64,000 bases of DNA from Paracidovorax avenae ATCC 19860 (GTDB lineage: Bacteria > Pseudomonadota > Gammaproteobacteria > Burkholderiales > Burkholderiaceae_C): assembly GCF_000176855.2 (NCBI RefSeq), contig NC_015138.1:3596001-3660000 (forward strand), given 5' to 3'. A model generated the notes under the pieces. That model was not told the DNA's origin and did no database searches. It worked only from the letters and a program-made list of their open reading frames with translations. Of this stretch, positions 1 to 8,930 are shown one piece after another. The stretch's first letter is position 1. Each line of letters begins with the position of its first letter. The position numbers and the translations under genes were made by a program.

Positions 1-640
1 TGCTTCGCCAAAGAAAAGTAGCCAAAAGAAAGGCGACCCTGCTGGATGCGACCCCGGTCGCCCGAGAGGCGAACGGGGCAACCTGGGGTGCTCGGGGGGG
101 GGGTGCCGTGGAACTCGCTGCGCGCTTGCGCGCTACGCTCGGACAACCACGGCAAGTCAGTTCACGAAGCGGGCGTGTCCTTCGGCACGCCCGCCACCCC
201 CCCCCCTGCGCGCCCCAGGCGCATCCAGAAGGGGTGACTCGGGCCTTCGCGTTGCTCGGCCTCCAAGCCATCGCTACGCTCGGCCAAAGCCCCGGCGCTC
301 TGCCCCAAAAAAACGGTGCGCGGTGCAACGCACTCGCGCACCCCAGGCCGAGCGAAGCAATGGCCCGTATGCTGCACCCCGCCCTCGTGTCTGCGCCGAG
401 GAGCGCAGGGCGCGGGGCGGGCAGGCGTGCCGCAGGACACGCCTGCTTCGTGAACTGACTCGCCGTGGTTGTCCGAGTGCAGCGCGCCAGCGCGAAGCGA
501 GTTCCACGGCGCCGCCCCGCGACCGAGCACCGCAGGCTGCCCCCTTCGCCCCTCCGGGGCGAAGGGGGTCGCAGACACCAGGGCTCGCCTTTTCTTTGCC
601 TACTTTCTTTTGGCGAAGCAAAAGAAAGTAGGTGCGCCGC
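1..640. repeat. Giant imperfect palindrome, gene-free
   Basis: No convincing gene lies in the first 669 bases. About 1-225 is matched by the reverse complement of about 400-629. Shared blocks include GGAACTCGCT, CGGACAACCACGGC, GTCAGTTCACGAAGC, GGCGTGTCC and GTGCTCGG, always in the same order. The central 240-380 contains a second nested dyad, GGGCC..TTGCTCGGCCT against AGGCCGAGCGAAGCAATGGCCC. The dyad centre is near 312. Short reading frames in all frames are by-products of the G+C content. The left arm starts at the window edge, so the element may extend further. I read it as a large intergenic inverted repeat beside the FUSC gene; its function is unknown. Confidence 0.8.
600..631. repeat. 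13-bp stem-loop at the right edge of the palindrome
   Basis: CTACTTTCTTTTG pairs perfectly with CAAAAGAAAGTAG around the loop GCGAAG. Shorter, permuted copies of the same words (GCTTCGCCAAAG, AAAAGTAG, CCAAAAGAAAG) open the window at 2-32, so this looks like a repeated module rather than a chance hairpin. The stem is A+T-rich, and the stop codon of the FUSC gene on the minus strand is about 40 bases away. It could therefore also help end that transcript, although no clean G+C stem plus T tract is present. Confidence 0.75.
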
Positions 641-669
641 CGGGCGCACACCCCGGCCCCGGAAAAAAA

Positions 670-2949
670 TCACCCCAACAACTCCCGCGCAGCCCCCTCG
701 ATCACACCGATCTGCCGGCACACCAGCGCCAGCTGCGTCTGCAGAATCCGCAACGTCTCCGCCGACACCTCCCCCGCACCACCATCCCCTCCCAGCGCCA
801 TGGCATCCGCCGCCTGCTCCAGCGCGGCCGCCAGCGCCTGCGCGCGTCCGGCATCCTCCAGCGCCGCGCCTTCCTGGCGGCGCAGTGCCGCCGCCAGAGA
901 CTCCAGCCGCTCGGCCGCGTGCGCCCCGGCCTCCTGGGCCAGGTCCGCGGCAGGGCCCGCAGGCCCCGCCCGGTGCGCGCCCAGGGCGGAGAGATAGCTC
1001 AGCAAGGTGTGCGAAGCCACCAGCATGCGCATGCCGGCCAGCGAATGCGAGCGCACGTGCCGCGGCTCCTGCAGCAGGTGCGAGAGCGTGGTGGAGAACG
1101 CCGCATCCGCGTTGTGCGCATTGCGCCGCGCGAGCCGGTAGTCCAGGTCGTCGGCCTTGCCGGTGGCGTACTGCGAGAGGATCTCGCGCAGGTAATGGGC
1201 ATGCGCGGCCAGGGCCTGGGCCGCCACGGCTGCCAGGCGGCGGCCCTGCCAGTCCGGCAGCACCCACAGCATCGCCACCGCGGCGATGGCGCTGCCGATC
1301 ATCGTGTCCAGCAGGCGCGGCAGGATCAGCCCGTGCGCCGCGCCGGTGGCCTGGTTGAAGCACATGAGCACCAGCAGCGTGATGGCCGCCGTGGCCGTGA
1401 GGTAATGGGTGGTCCGGGTGACGAAGAACAGCACCCCCGCCGCCACCGCGAAGAGCGCCTGCAGCGGCAGGCTCGGGAACAGCCGCAGCAGCGCCCAGCC
1501 CACGACCAGGCCGACGGCCGTGCCGGCGATGCGCTGCGCCACGCGCGCCAGGGTCGCGCCGTAGGTGGGCTGGCACACGAACAGCGTGGCCAGCGGAATC
1601 CAGTAGCCGTGCACGGGATCGATCAGCTGCATCACGCCGTGGCCCGCCGCCAGCGCCAGGGACAACCGCGCCGCGTGCCGGAACAGCGGCGAGCCGCGGT
1701 GCAACTGCGCCCGCACCCGGCCCCAGGCGTCGGCCAGCGAACGCGGCGAGCGGTCCAGCAGGCTGCTGTCTCCCACCCGCTCCCCGCCGTCGGGATGGGT
1801 CGCAGCGTCGAGCTGCGCATCGAGGGTGGCGAGGTTGCGCGCCAGCGCGCGCAGGCTGCGCAGGGGGCGTTGCCATTCGGTCCGGCCCTGGACTTCCAGG
1901 TAGGCGACCGCGTCGCGCAGGTCGGCCATGGCCCGCGCCACGGCACCGTCCCGCTCGAAGGGCTGGTGCATCTGCAGCGCCTGGGCGATGCGCGCGCATT
2001 CCACGCCCTGCAGCTGCAGCACGCGCTGGCAGCGGTACAGCACATCGCTGTGGAACAGCACGTCTGCCCACTCGTTGTAATGGTGGTGCGAGGAGCTGGC
2101 CCGCTCGTGGATGTCCTGCGCGATGAAATAGAGATTCAGGTGCCGCAGCATCCGCCCCGTCGGCAGGTCGCGCGCGCCGGCGCCCCAGCGGCTGAAGATG
2201 CTTTCCTTGGTGGCATTGAGGGCCGCCACCAGGCGGCCGTTCGTCTGCGCCAGCGCCAGCCGCCGACGCTCCACGTCCACGCTGCGCACCGGCTCGAACA
2301 GGCTGGCCTTGAGCCGCAGGTAGGCGCCCAGCTGGTCGTAGAGCTCCGCCAGGTTCTGCCGCACCCTCTGGTGCGGGAACGCCGCGCACCACAGCAGCGA
2401 CAGCAGCGCATACCACGCCGCGCCGGACAGCAGCAGCAGCGGCACATGCCAGGGGCCGCCTGCAGGCACGTGCCCGGCGACCGTCCCCGGGGATGCACTG
2501 ATGGCCGCGTAGAGCGCCAGGATCACGGTCGCCGACGCGATGGCCCGGTAGCGCTCGCCGATGGCGCCCAGCATCGTGAAGCCGAAGGTGGAACACGCCA
2601 GGCCCGCCACGAACCAGGCCGGGTGCGGAAGCAGCAGCTCCACGGAGAACGCCGCCAGCGCGAAGCACGCGAGCATGACCAGCACCGCGCGCAGGCGCCC
2701 GCGCCAGCTGTCGTCGGTCTCGGCGATCGCGCTGGCGATGATGCCCAGGAAGAGCGGCGTCACCAGCGCCACCTGGTCACGCCACCAGCACAGCGCCATC
2801 ACGCCACTCAGCGCGATGAAAACACGCAGGCTATAGACGAAGGCGTCCTGCGCCCACAGCCGGCGCAGCCAGCCGGCCCGCCCACGCTCCGCCGCCGGGC
2901 CCGCGGCTGCGGCCGCGGCCATCGTGGTTGTCGTTGTTCTCGGTTCCAT
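670..2949 (-). CDS. FUSC/YccS-type inner membrane protein
   Basis: A 759-residue membrane protein of the FUSC family (YccS/YhfK-like, related to aromatic-acid efflux proteins). A first block of hydrophobic helices lies at about residues 38-190 (IALSGVMALCWW, LVTPLFLGIIASAIAE). A long cytoplasmic stretch follows, then a second membrane block at about 430-540 (VAQRIAGTAVGLVVGWALLRL) and a helical tail. This is the two-half FUSC layout, and the length is near that of YccS. The ATG at 2949 is preceded by GAAGG. It lies 79 bases downstream of ppc on the same strand and may be cotranscribed. The substrate is unknown; a role in export of small aromatic or organic acids is only inferred from relatives. 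Confidence 0.85.
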   Translation of the reverse strand: MEPRTTTTTMAAAAAAGPAAERGRAGWLRRLWAQDAFVYSLRVFIALSGVMALCWWRDQVALVTPLFLGIIASAIAETDDSWRGRLRAVLVMLACFALAAFSVELLLPHPAWFVAGLACSTFGFTMLGAIGERYRAIASATVILALYAAISASPGTVAGHVPAGGPWHVPLLLLSGAAWYALLSLLWCAAFPHQRVRQNLAELYDQLGAYLRLKASLFEPVRSVDVERRRLALAQTNGRLVAALNATKESIFSRWGAGARDLPTGRMLRHLNLYFIAQDIHERASSSHHHYNEWADVLFHSDVLYRCQRVLQLQGVECARIAQALQMHQPFERDGAVARAMADLRDAVAYLEVQGRTEWQRPLRSLRALARNLATLDAQLDAATHPDGGERVGDSSLLDRSPRSLADAWGRVRAQLHRGSPLFRHAARLSLALAAGHGVMQLIDPVHGYWIPLATLFVCQPTYGATLARVAQRIAGTAVGLVVGWALLRLFPSLPLQALFAVAAGVLFFVTRTTHYLTATAAITLLVLMCFNQATGAAHGLILPRLLDTMIGSAIAAVAMLWVLPDWQGRRLAAVAAQALAAHAHYLREILSQYATGKADDLDYRLARRNAHNADAAFSTTLSHLLQEPRHVRSHSLAGMRMLVASHTLLSYLSALGAHRAGPAGPAADLAQEAGAHAAERLESLAAALRRQEGAALEDAGRAQALAAALEQAADAMALGGDGGAGEVSAETLRILQTQLALVCRQIGVIEGAARELLG

Positions 2950-3028
2950 TCACGCTGCCTTCGCCGGTGTCCATGCACGGCGCCATCGCGCGCCGGCACC
3001 ATCGTGAGCAAGAAGCAGGCCCGGGCCT

Positions 3029-5884
3029 TCAGCCGGTATTGCGCAGGCCCGCCGCAATGCCGTTGATGCAGATGTGGATACCGGTCTGCACGCGCTCGCT
3101 GCCTTCGCCCGCGCGCCAGCGCCGCACCAGTTCCACCTGCAGGTGGTGCAGCGGATCGATGTAGGGGAAGCGGTGGCGGATCGAGCGCGCCAGCGCCGTG
3201 TTGTGCGCCAGCCGCTGCCGGTCGCCGGTGATGCGCGCCAGCGCATCCACCGTGCGCTGCCATTCGGCCTCGATGGCGCCGAACACCTTGCGCCGAAGGC
3301 GCGCATCCGCCACCAGTTCGCTGTAGCGCGACGCCAGCGCCAGGTCGCTCTTGGCCAGCACCATGTCCATGTTGGACAGCAGCGTGCGGAAGAACGGCCA
3401 CTGCCGGTACATCTTCTGCAGCAGCGCCATGCGGGCCTTCGGGTCCTCGTCCGCCGCCTTCACGAAGGCCTCCACGGCCGATCCGAAACCGTACCAGCCC
3501 GGCAGGGTGAGCCGGCACTGGCCCCAGCTGAAGCCCCAGGGAATGGCGCGCAGGTCCTCGATCTTCTGGCTCGGCTTGCGCGAGGCCGGGCGCGAGCCGA
3601 TGTTGAGCTCGGCGATCTCCCGGATCGGCGTGGAGTTGAAGAAATAGTCGGCGAAGCCCGGGGTGTCGTACACCAGAGCCCGGTAGGCCGCCATGCTCGC
3701 CTGCGAGAGTTCGGCCGCGGCCTCGTGGAACGCCTTGGTGGCGGGCTTGGTGGGCTGCAGCAGCGTGGCCTCCAGCGTGGCGGCCACCAGCGTCTCCAGG
3801 TTGCGCCGACCGATCTCCGGGTTGGCATATTTGGAGGCGATCACCTCGCCCTGCTCGGTCAGGCGGATCTGCCCGCGCACCGTGCCGGGCGGCTGCGCCA
3901 GGATGGCCTGGTAGCTCGGGCCGCCGCCGCGCCCCACCGTGCCGCCGCGGCCGTGGAAGAGCCGCAGGCGGATGCGGTGGCGCGCCTCCAGCACGTCGAA
4001 CAGCTCCACCAGCGCGATCTCGGCGCGGTAGAGCTCCCAGTTGCTGGTGAAGATGCCGCCGTCCTTGTTGCTGTCGGAGTAGCCCAGCATGATGTCCTGC
4101 TCGGCCCCGCCGCGCTGCACCATGGCCGCGAAGCCCGGCACCTCGTACAGCGCCCGCATGATGGGCTGCGCGTTGCGCAGGTCGCCGATGGTCTCGAAAA
4201 GCGGCACCACGATCAGGTCGGCGCGCGCATCGGCGCCGTCCAGCGTGCCGTGCATCAGGCCCACCTCCTTCTGCAGCAGCAGCACCTCGAGCAGGTCGCT
4301 CACCGTCTCGGTGTGGCTGATGATGTAGTGCCGGATGGCCTGGGCGCCGTAGCGGTCGCGCATGCGCCGCGCCGTCTCGAAGATGGCGATCTCGCCGCGC
4401 GTGTGCTCCGAATACTCCGCTCCCACCACGCGCAGCGGCCGGGCGTCGCACAGCAGGCGCACCAGCAGGGCCTGGCGTGCATCCTCCGGCAGGGCCGCGT
4501 AATCGGTCTCGATCCGCGCCGTAGCCAGCAGCTCCGCCACCACGCGCTCGTGCTGGTCGGAGCTCTGCCGCAGGTCCACCGTGGCCAGGTGGAAGCCGAA
4601 CACCTCCACGGCCCGCACCAGCGGATGCAGCCGCTGCGCCGCCAGGGGCGCCCCGCGGTGCGACCGCAGCGAGGCCTCGATGACGCGCAGGTCCGCCAGG
4701 AACTCCGAGGCATCGCCGTACGGGTTCTGGGGCGCCACGGCATGGCGCGCCGCCTCGCCGCCTGTCAGCTCACGCAGCGTGGCCGCCAGGCGTGCATAGA
4801 TGCCGGTGAGCGCGCGGCGGTAGGGCTCGTCCTGGCGGTGCTCGCTGGTGTCGGGCGAGCGCTCGGCGAGTTGCTCCATCTCGGGGGAGACCTGCACCAG
4901 CCGTGCCGACAGCGACAACTCGCCCCCCAGGTAATGCACCTCGGTCAGGTAGTGGCGCAGGGCCACTTCGGCCTGGCGGCGCAGCGCGAGCGCCAGCGTT
5001 TCGGCGCTCACGTTGGGATTGCCGTCGCGGTCGCCGCCGATCCACTGGCCCATGCGCAGGAAGCTCGCCACCGGCTGGCTTCCCAGCGCCCGCTCGAGGT
5101 CCTCGTACAGGCGCGGGATCTCGCGCAGGAAGGTCGATTCGTAATAGGAGAGCGCATTCTCGATCTCGTCGGCCACCGTGAGCTTCGAGTAGCGCAGCAG
5201 CCGGGTCTGCCACAGCTGCGCGACGCGGGCGCGCAGCCGCGCCTCGTTGGCCGCCAGTTCGCGCGGCGTGAGCGCGTCGCGCGCGGACTTGTAGAACAGC
5301 CCCCGCGCCTGGATCTCGTCGCGCTCGGCCAGCAATTCGGCGATGTCGCGCTCCGCATCCAGGATGCTCTTGCGCTGCACCTCCGTCGGGTGCGCGGTCA
5401 GCACCGGCGACACGTAGCTGCGCGCCAGCGTCTGCGCCACCGTGCGCGGCGCGATGCCCGCCCAGCGCAGCCGGGCCAGCGCCACCTCGATGCTGCCTTC
5501 CTGCGTGCTGCCGGCCCGCTCGTGCACGGTGCGGCGCCGGATGTGGTGCCGGTCCTCGGCAAGGTTCGCCAGGTGGCTGAAGTAGGTGAAGGCGCGGATC
5601 ACGCTCACCGTCTGGTCTCCCGACAGGCCCTTGAGCAGCTTCTTGAGCGCCTTGTCCGCCTCCTGGTCCGCGTCGCGCCGGAAGGCCACCGACAGCTTGC
5701 GCACCTGCTCCACCAGGTCGTAGGCGGCCACGCCCTCCTGCTCGCGGATCACATCGCCCAGGATGCGCCCGAGCAGGCGGATGTCCTGGATCAGCGGCTG
5801 GTCCTTGTCGGCGCGGCGTCCGGGCGACGGAGCGGCCTGCGGCTCGGACACGGGATCGGTCTTGCGGGAAGGCGTCGCATTCAT
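3029..5884 (-). CDS. ppc: Phosphoenolpyruvate carboxylase
   Basis: Carboxylates phosphoenolpyruvate with bicarbonate to oxaloacetate, refilling the citric acid cycle in the cytoplasm. The 951-residue protein is of normal family length. It shows the catalytic histidine motif [13 protein letters not shown] (His165), the substrate loop [12 protein letters not shown], the motif [11 protein letters not shown], and the conserved C-terminal ending [10 protein letters not shown] involved in allosteric control. AGGAG lies about ten bases before the ATG. The gene diverges from hemC across 113 bases and is followed by the FUSC gene. Nothing about it is unusual. Confidence 0.98.
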   Translation of the reverse strand: MNATPSRKTDPVSEPQAAPSPGRRADKDQPLIQDIRLLGRILGDVIREQEGVAAYDLVEQVRKLSVAFRRDADQEADKALKKLLKGLSGDQTVSVIRAFTYFSHLANLAEDRHHIRRRTVHERAGSTQEGSIEVALARLRWAGIAPRTVAQTLARSYVSPVLTAHPTEVQRKSILDAERDIAELLAERDEIQARGLFYKSARDALTPRELAANEARLRARVAQLWQTRLLRYSKLTVADEIENALSYYESTFLREIPRLYEDLERALGSQPVASFLRMGQWIGGDRDGNPNVSAETLALALRRQAEVALRHYLTEVHYLGGELSLSARLVQVSPEMEQLAERSPDTSEHRQDEPYRRALTGIYARLAATLRELTGGEAARHAVAPQNPYGDASEFLADLRVIEASLRSHRGAPLAAQRLHPLVRAVEVFGFHLATVDLRQSSDQHERVVAELLATARIETDYAALPEDARQALLVRLLCDARPLRVVGAEYSEHTRGEIAIFETARRMRDRYGAQAIRHYIISHTETVSDLLEVLLLQKEVGLMHGTLDGADARADLIVVPLFETIGDLRNAQPIMRALYEVPGFAAMVQRGGAEQDIMLGYSDSNKDGGIFTSNWELYRAEIALVELFDVLEARHRIRLRLFHGRGGTVGRGGGPSYQAILAQPPGTVRGQIRLTEQGEVIASKYANPEIGRRNLETLVAATLEATLLQPTKPATKAFHEAAAELSQASMAAYRALVYDTPGFADYFFNSTPIREIAELNIGSRPASRKPSQKIEDLRAIPWGFSWGQCRLTLPGWYGFGSAVEAFVKAADEDPKARMALLQKMYRQWPFFRTLLSNMDMVLAKSDLALASRYSELVADARLRRKVFGAIEAEWQRTVDALARITGDRQRLAHNTALARSIRHRFPYIDPLHHLQVELVRRWRAGEGSERVQTGIHICINGIAAGLRNTG

Positions 5885-5938
5885 GCGGAAAGGTCTCCTG
5901 GAGGCGCCCCGGCGGAACGACGGGTGCTGCGGCGCAGC

Positions 5939-5948
5939 ATGCTAGCAT
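5939..5948. promoter_or_regulatory. Symmetric divergent promoter core (ppc/hemC)
   Basis: The ten-base palindrome ATGCTAGCAT gives a TAGCAT -10-like box on both strands: 5943-5948 for hemC and the complement of 5939-5944 for ppc. It sits near the middle of the 113-base divergent intergenic region, which would give leaders of roughly 40-50 bases on each side. No good -35 hexamer is seen for either direction, so this is a candidate only. Confidence 0.35.
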
Positions 5949-5997
5949 CCCCGCCAGGCCCGCCGAGCCTTCCGCCCGCCCGGCCTGGAACACCGCG

Positions 5998-6954
5998 ATG
6001 CACCCCACCTCTCCCTCCACGACCTCCGCCGCCTCCGTCCTCCCTCCCATCGTCATCGCCACGCGCGAAAGCCGCCTCGCGCTCTGGCAGGCCGAGCACG
6101 TGCAGGCCCTGCTGCGTGCGCGCGGCCACGCCGTCGAACTGCTCGGCATGACCACCAAGGGCGACCAGATCCTCGACCGCACCCTGTCCAAGGTGGGTGG
6201 CAAGGGCCTCTTCGTGAAGGAACTGGAAGTTGCGCTGGAAGAAGGCCGTGCCCACGTGGCCGTGCATTCGCTCAAGGACGTTCCCATGGAACTGCCCGAG
6301 GGCTTCGAGCTGGCCTGCGTGATGGAGCGCGAGGATCCGCGCGATGCCTTCGTCTCGCCCCGCCACGCCTGCCTGGCCGACCTGCCCCAGGGCGCCGTGG
6401 TCGGCACCTCCAGCCTGCGCCGGCAGGTGCTGCTGCAGGCGCTGCGCCCCGACCTCGACATCCAGCCGTTGCGCGGCAACCTCGACACCCGCCTGCGCAA
6501 GCTCGACGAAGGCCAGTACGACGCCATCGTGCTCGCGGCAGCGGGCCTCAAGCGCCTGGGCATGGAAGACCGCATCCGCGCCCTGTTCGAGCCCGACGAG
6601 ATGCTGCCGGCCGCCGGCCAGGGCGCACTGGGCCTGGAGGTGCGCTCCGAGCGCCACGACCTGCTGCAGGCGGTGGCCCCGCTCGCGCACCAGGCCACCT
6701 GGCTCTGCGTGGCCGCAGAGCGCGCCGTGAGCCGTGCACTGGGTGGCAGTTGCTCCGTGCCGCTCGCGGCCCACGGCCGGTGGACGGACGCCGGCACCCT
6801 GCGCCTGGACGGCGCCTGGGGCGACCCCGAAGGCATCCGCCCCCTGGTGCGCGTGCAGGTGTCCGCGCCGGTCGCCTCTTTGCCCGAAGCCGAGGCGCTC
6901 GGCTCCGCCGTCGCGGCGCGGCTGCGCGCGGACGGCGCGCAGATCCCTGCCTGA
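5998..6954 (+). CDS. hemC: Hydroxymethylbilane synthase (porphobilinogen deaminase)
   Basis: Polymerises four porphobilinogen molecules to hydroxymethylbilane in haem and sirohaem synthesis, in the cytoplasm. The 318-residue sequence begins with the family signature [19 protein letters not shown] and contains [21 protein letters not shown] and the cofactor-attachment motif [12 protein letters not shown]. Cys252 in that motif carries the dipyrromethane primer. The ATG at 5998 gives a short, poorly conserved N-terminal tail of about 17 residues before the conserved core. It is first in a run hemC-hemD-hemX-hemY and diverges from ppc. Confidence 0.98.
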   Translation: MHPTSPSTTSAASVLPPIVIATRESRLALWQAEHVQALLRARGHAVELLGMTTKGDQILDRTLSKVGGKGLFVKELEVALEEGRAHVAVHSLKDVPMELPEGFELACVMEREDPRDAFVSPRHACLADLPQGAVVGTSSLRRQVLLQALRPDLDIQPLRGNLDTRLRKLDEGQYDAIVLAAAGLKRLGMEDRIRALFEPDEMLPAAGQGALGLEVRSERHDLLQAVAPLAHQATWLCVAAERAVSRALGGSCSVPLAAHGRWTDAGTLRLDGAWGDPEGIRPLVRVQVSAPVASLPEAEALGSAVAARLRADGAQIPA

Positions 6955-6988
6955 CCGCCGAGCCCACCCGCCGAGCCCGCCTCCACCC

Positions 6989-7828
6989 GTGCACCGCGCC
7001 CCCCCGCCTGCGGCCCCGCGCCGCGCCATCGTCACCCGCCCGGAGCGCGACGCCACGCAGTGGGTCGTGCACCTGCATGCGCGCGGCATCGACGCCGTGG
7101 CCCTGCCCCTCATCGCCATCCGGGGATGCGCCCATCCCGAAGCCCGCGCGGCACTGCAGGCAGCCCGCGAAGCCTGGCCCCGCTGGCGCGCGGTGATGTT
7201 CGTGAGCAGCAACGCGGCCCACTATTTCCTTGATCCGCCAGGAACGGGCGCCGCACTCTTCGCCGGCGATCCGGCCGCGCTGCCGCGGATCTGGGCGCCC
7301 GGCCCCGGCACCGCCCAGGCGCTGCGGCAGGCCGGCGTGCCCGCGGAAGCCATCGACCGGCCCGCGGCCGAGGCCACGCAGTTCGACTCCGAATCCCTCT
7401 GGGCACAGGTGGCGCCGCAGGTGCGGCAGGGCGACCGCATCCTCATCGTGCGCGGCGCGCAGGCCGACGGCGACGGCACGGACACCGTCGCAGGCACGGG
7501 GCGCGAATGGCTCGCGCAACAGATCGCCGCGGCCGGCGGGCAGGCCGAATTCGTCGCAGCCTATGAACGCGGCGCCCCCGACTTCAGCGCAGAGCAACTG
7601 GCCCTCGCCCGCGCCGCGGCCACGGACGGCTCGCTCTGGCTTTTCAGCAGCTCCGAGGCGGTGGCCCACCTGGGCGCAGCACTGCCCGGGCAGGACTGGT
7701 CCGGCGCGCGCGCGCTCGCCACCCACCCCCGCATCGCGCAGGCCGCGCAGGACGCCGGCTTCGGGGCCGTGCGCCAGTGCCGCCCGGCCCTGAACGACGT
7801 GGTCGCATCGATAGAATCCCACCCATGA
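6989..7828 (+). CDS. hemD: Uroporphyrinogen-III synthase
   Basis: Cyclises hydroxymethylbilane with inversion of ring D to uroporphyrinogen III. I chose the GTG at 6989 (279 residues) because the conserved core AIVTRPERDATQWVVHL starts 13 residues later; an upstream ATG in the same frame would overlap hemC by about 220 bases. HemD proteins are poorly conserved, but the two-lobed pattern is present (VMFVSSNAAHYFL in the first lobe, SLWLFSSSEAVAHL in the second), and the position directly after hemC settles the call. The stop overlaps the start of hemX as ATGA. Confidence 0.9.
   Translation: MHRAPPPAAPRRAIVTRPERDATQWVVHLHARGIDAVALPLIAIRGCAHPEARAALQAAREAWPRWRAVMFVSSNAAHYFLDPPGTGAALFAGDPAALPRIWAPGPGTAQALRQAGVPAEAIDRPAAEATQFDSESLWAQVAPQVRQGDRILIVRGAQADGDGTDTVAGTGREWLAQQIAAAGGQAEFVAAYERGAPDFSAEQLALARAAATDGSLWLFSSSEAVAHLGAALPGQDWSGARALATHPRIAQAAQDAGFGAVRQCRPALNDVVASIESHP
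7812..7817 (+). promoter_or_regulatory. TAGAAT box just upstream of hemX
   Basis: TAGAAT lies seven bases before the hemX ATG at 7825, inside the end of hemD. CTGAAC at 7790-7795 could be a poor -35 at 16-base spacing. If used, transcription would begin at or next to the start codon and give a leaderless hemX message. The same hexamer precedes valS and purM. This is a weak prediction from sequence alone. Confidence 0.3.
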
Positions 7829-8907
7829 GTTCCGAGCCCCACCACGCACCTTCCGCGCCTCCCGCAACCCCGGCGCCCCAGGCCTCCGGCGTGCAGCGCG
7901 CCGTGCTGACGCTGCTCGGCGTCGTGGCCGTCGCCGGCCTCGCGACCAGCGTCATGCTGTGGCAGCGCCTCGGCAGCATCCAGGAGCAGCTCGCACGCCA
8001 GTCGGCCGATGCGGGCGCGCAGTCCATCGAGGCCCGCACCCTCGCCAACCAGGCGCTGGACATGGCGCGCGACGTCTCGGCGCGCATCGCCGTGAACGAA
8101 ACCCGCGTGAGCGAAGTCGCCCTGCAGCGCAGCCAGCTCGAGGAACTCATGCAGAGCCTCTCGCGCTCGCGCGACGAGAACCTCGTGGTGGACATCGAAT
8201 CCGCGCTGCGCCTCGCGCAGCAGCAGGCCCAGCTCACCGGCAGCCTGGAGCCCGTGATGGCCGCGCTCAAGAGCGCCAGCCAGCGCATCGAGCGGGCCGC
8301 CCAGCCGCGCCTGGCCCCCGTGGCACGCGCCATCGGCCGCGACCTCGACCGCGTGGGCTCGGCGCAGGTCACCGACACCGCCGGCCTGCTGGCCCGCCTG
8401 GACGACCTCATGCGCCAGGTGGACGATCTGCCCCTGCAGAACGCCGTGGCCCAGGCTGCGGCCACGCGGCGCATGAATGCCGCCGCCCGCCCGTCCGAGG
8501 GTGCGCCGGCGCCCGGTGCCGACGGCACCCTGCCCTGGTGGCAGGCCACGCTGCAGCGCGCCTGGGAAGTCGTGCGCGACGAGGCCCGCCAACTGCTGCG
8601 CGTCACCCGCATCGACCGCCCGGAGGCCATCCTGATCGCCCCCGACCAGGCCTTCTTCCTGCGCGAGAACCTCAAGCTCCAGCTGATGAACGCCCGCCTC
8701 GCGCTGCTCGCGCGCCAGTACGAATCGGCACGCGCCGACCTCTCCGCCGCGAACAACGCCCTGGGCCGGTACTTCGATCCCGCATCGCGCCGCACGCAGA
8801 CGGCAGCCACGGTGCTGCAGCAGGCACAGGTCCACCTCAAGGGCGCGGCCCTGCCCACGCTGGACGAAACCTTCGCCGCGCTGGCCACCGCCGCCGCCGG
8901 CCGCTGA
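7825..8907 (+). CDS. hemX: HemX-like membrane protein
   Basis: A 360-residue protein of the HemX (uroporphyrin-III C-methyltransferase-like) family. It has a Pro/Ala-rich cytoplasmic N-terminus of about 22 residues, one membrane helix at about residues 25-47 (AVLTLLGVVAVAGLATSVML), and then a long helical periplasmic part rich in Gln, Glu and Arg that probably forms coiled coils. Despite the family name, no SAM-methyltransferase motif is seen. The ATG at 7825 overlaps the hemD stop by four bases; an in-frame start 48 bases upstream is less likely. The role in the haem cluster is undefined, probably scaffolding of tetrapyrrole enzymes at the membrane. Confidence 0.9.
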   Translation: MSSEPHHAPSAPPATPAPQASGVQRAVLTLLGVVAVAGLATSVMLWQRLGSIQEQLARQSADAGAQSIEARTLANQALDMARDVSARIAVNETRVSEVALQRSQLEELMQSLSRSRDENLVVDIESALRLAQQQAQLTGSLEPVMAALKSASQRIERAAQPRLAPVARAIGRDLDRVGSAQVTDTAGLLARLDDLMRQVDDLPLQNAVAQAAATRRMNAAARPSEGAPAPGADGTLPWWQATLQRAWEVVRDEARQLLRVTRIDRPEAILIAPDQAFFLRENLKLQLMNARLALLARQYESARADLSAANNALGRYFDPASRRTQTAATVLQQAQVHLKGAALPTLDETFAALATAAAGR

Positions 8908-8930
8908 CCCGCGCAGGAGACCACCGACCC

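Noticed and set aside
469..3066. Long plus-strand frame antisense to the FUSC gene
   Set aside because: High G+C makes frames opposite real genes stay open; the translation is rich in Arg, Gln and His without domain signal, and the opposite strand encodes a clear FUSC protein.
3074..6151. Long plus-strand frame antisense to ppc
   Set aside because: Same artefact; all ppc motifs are on the minus strand.
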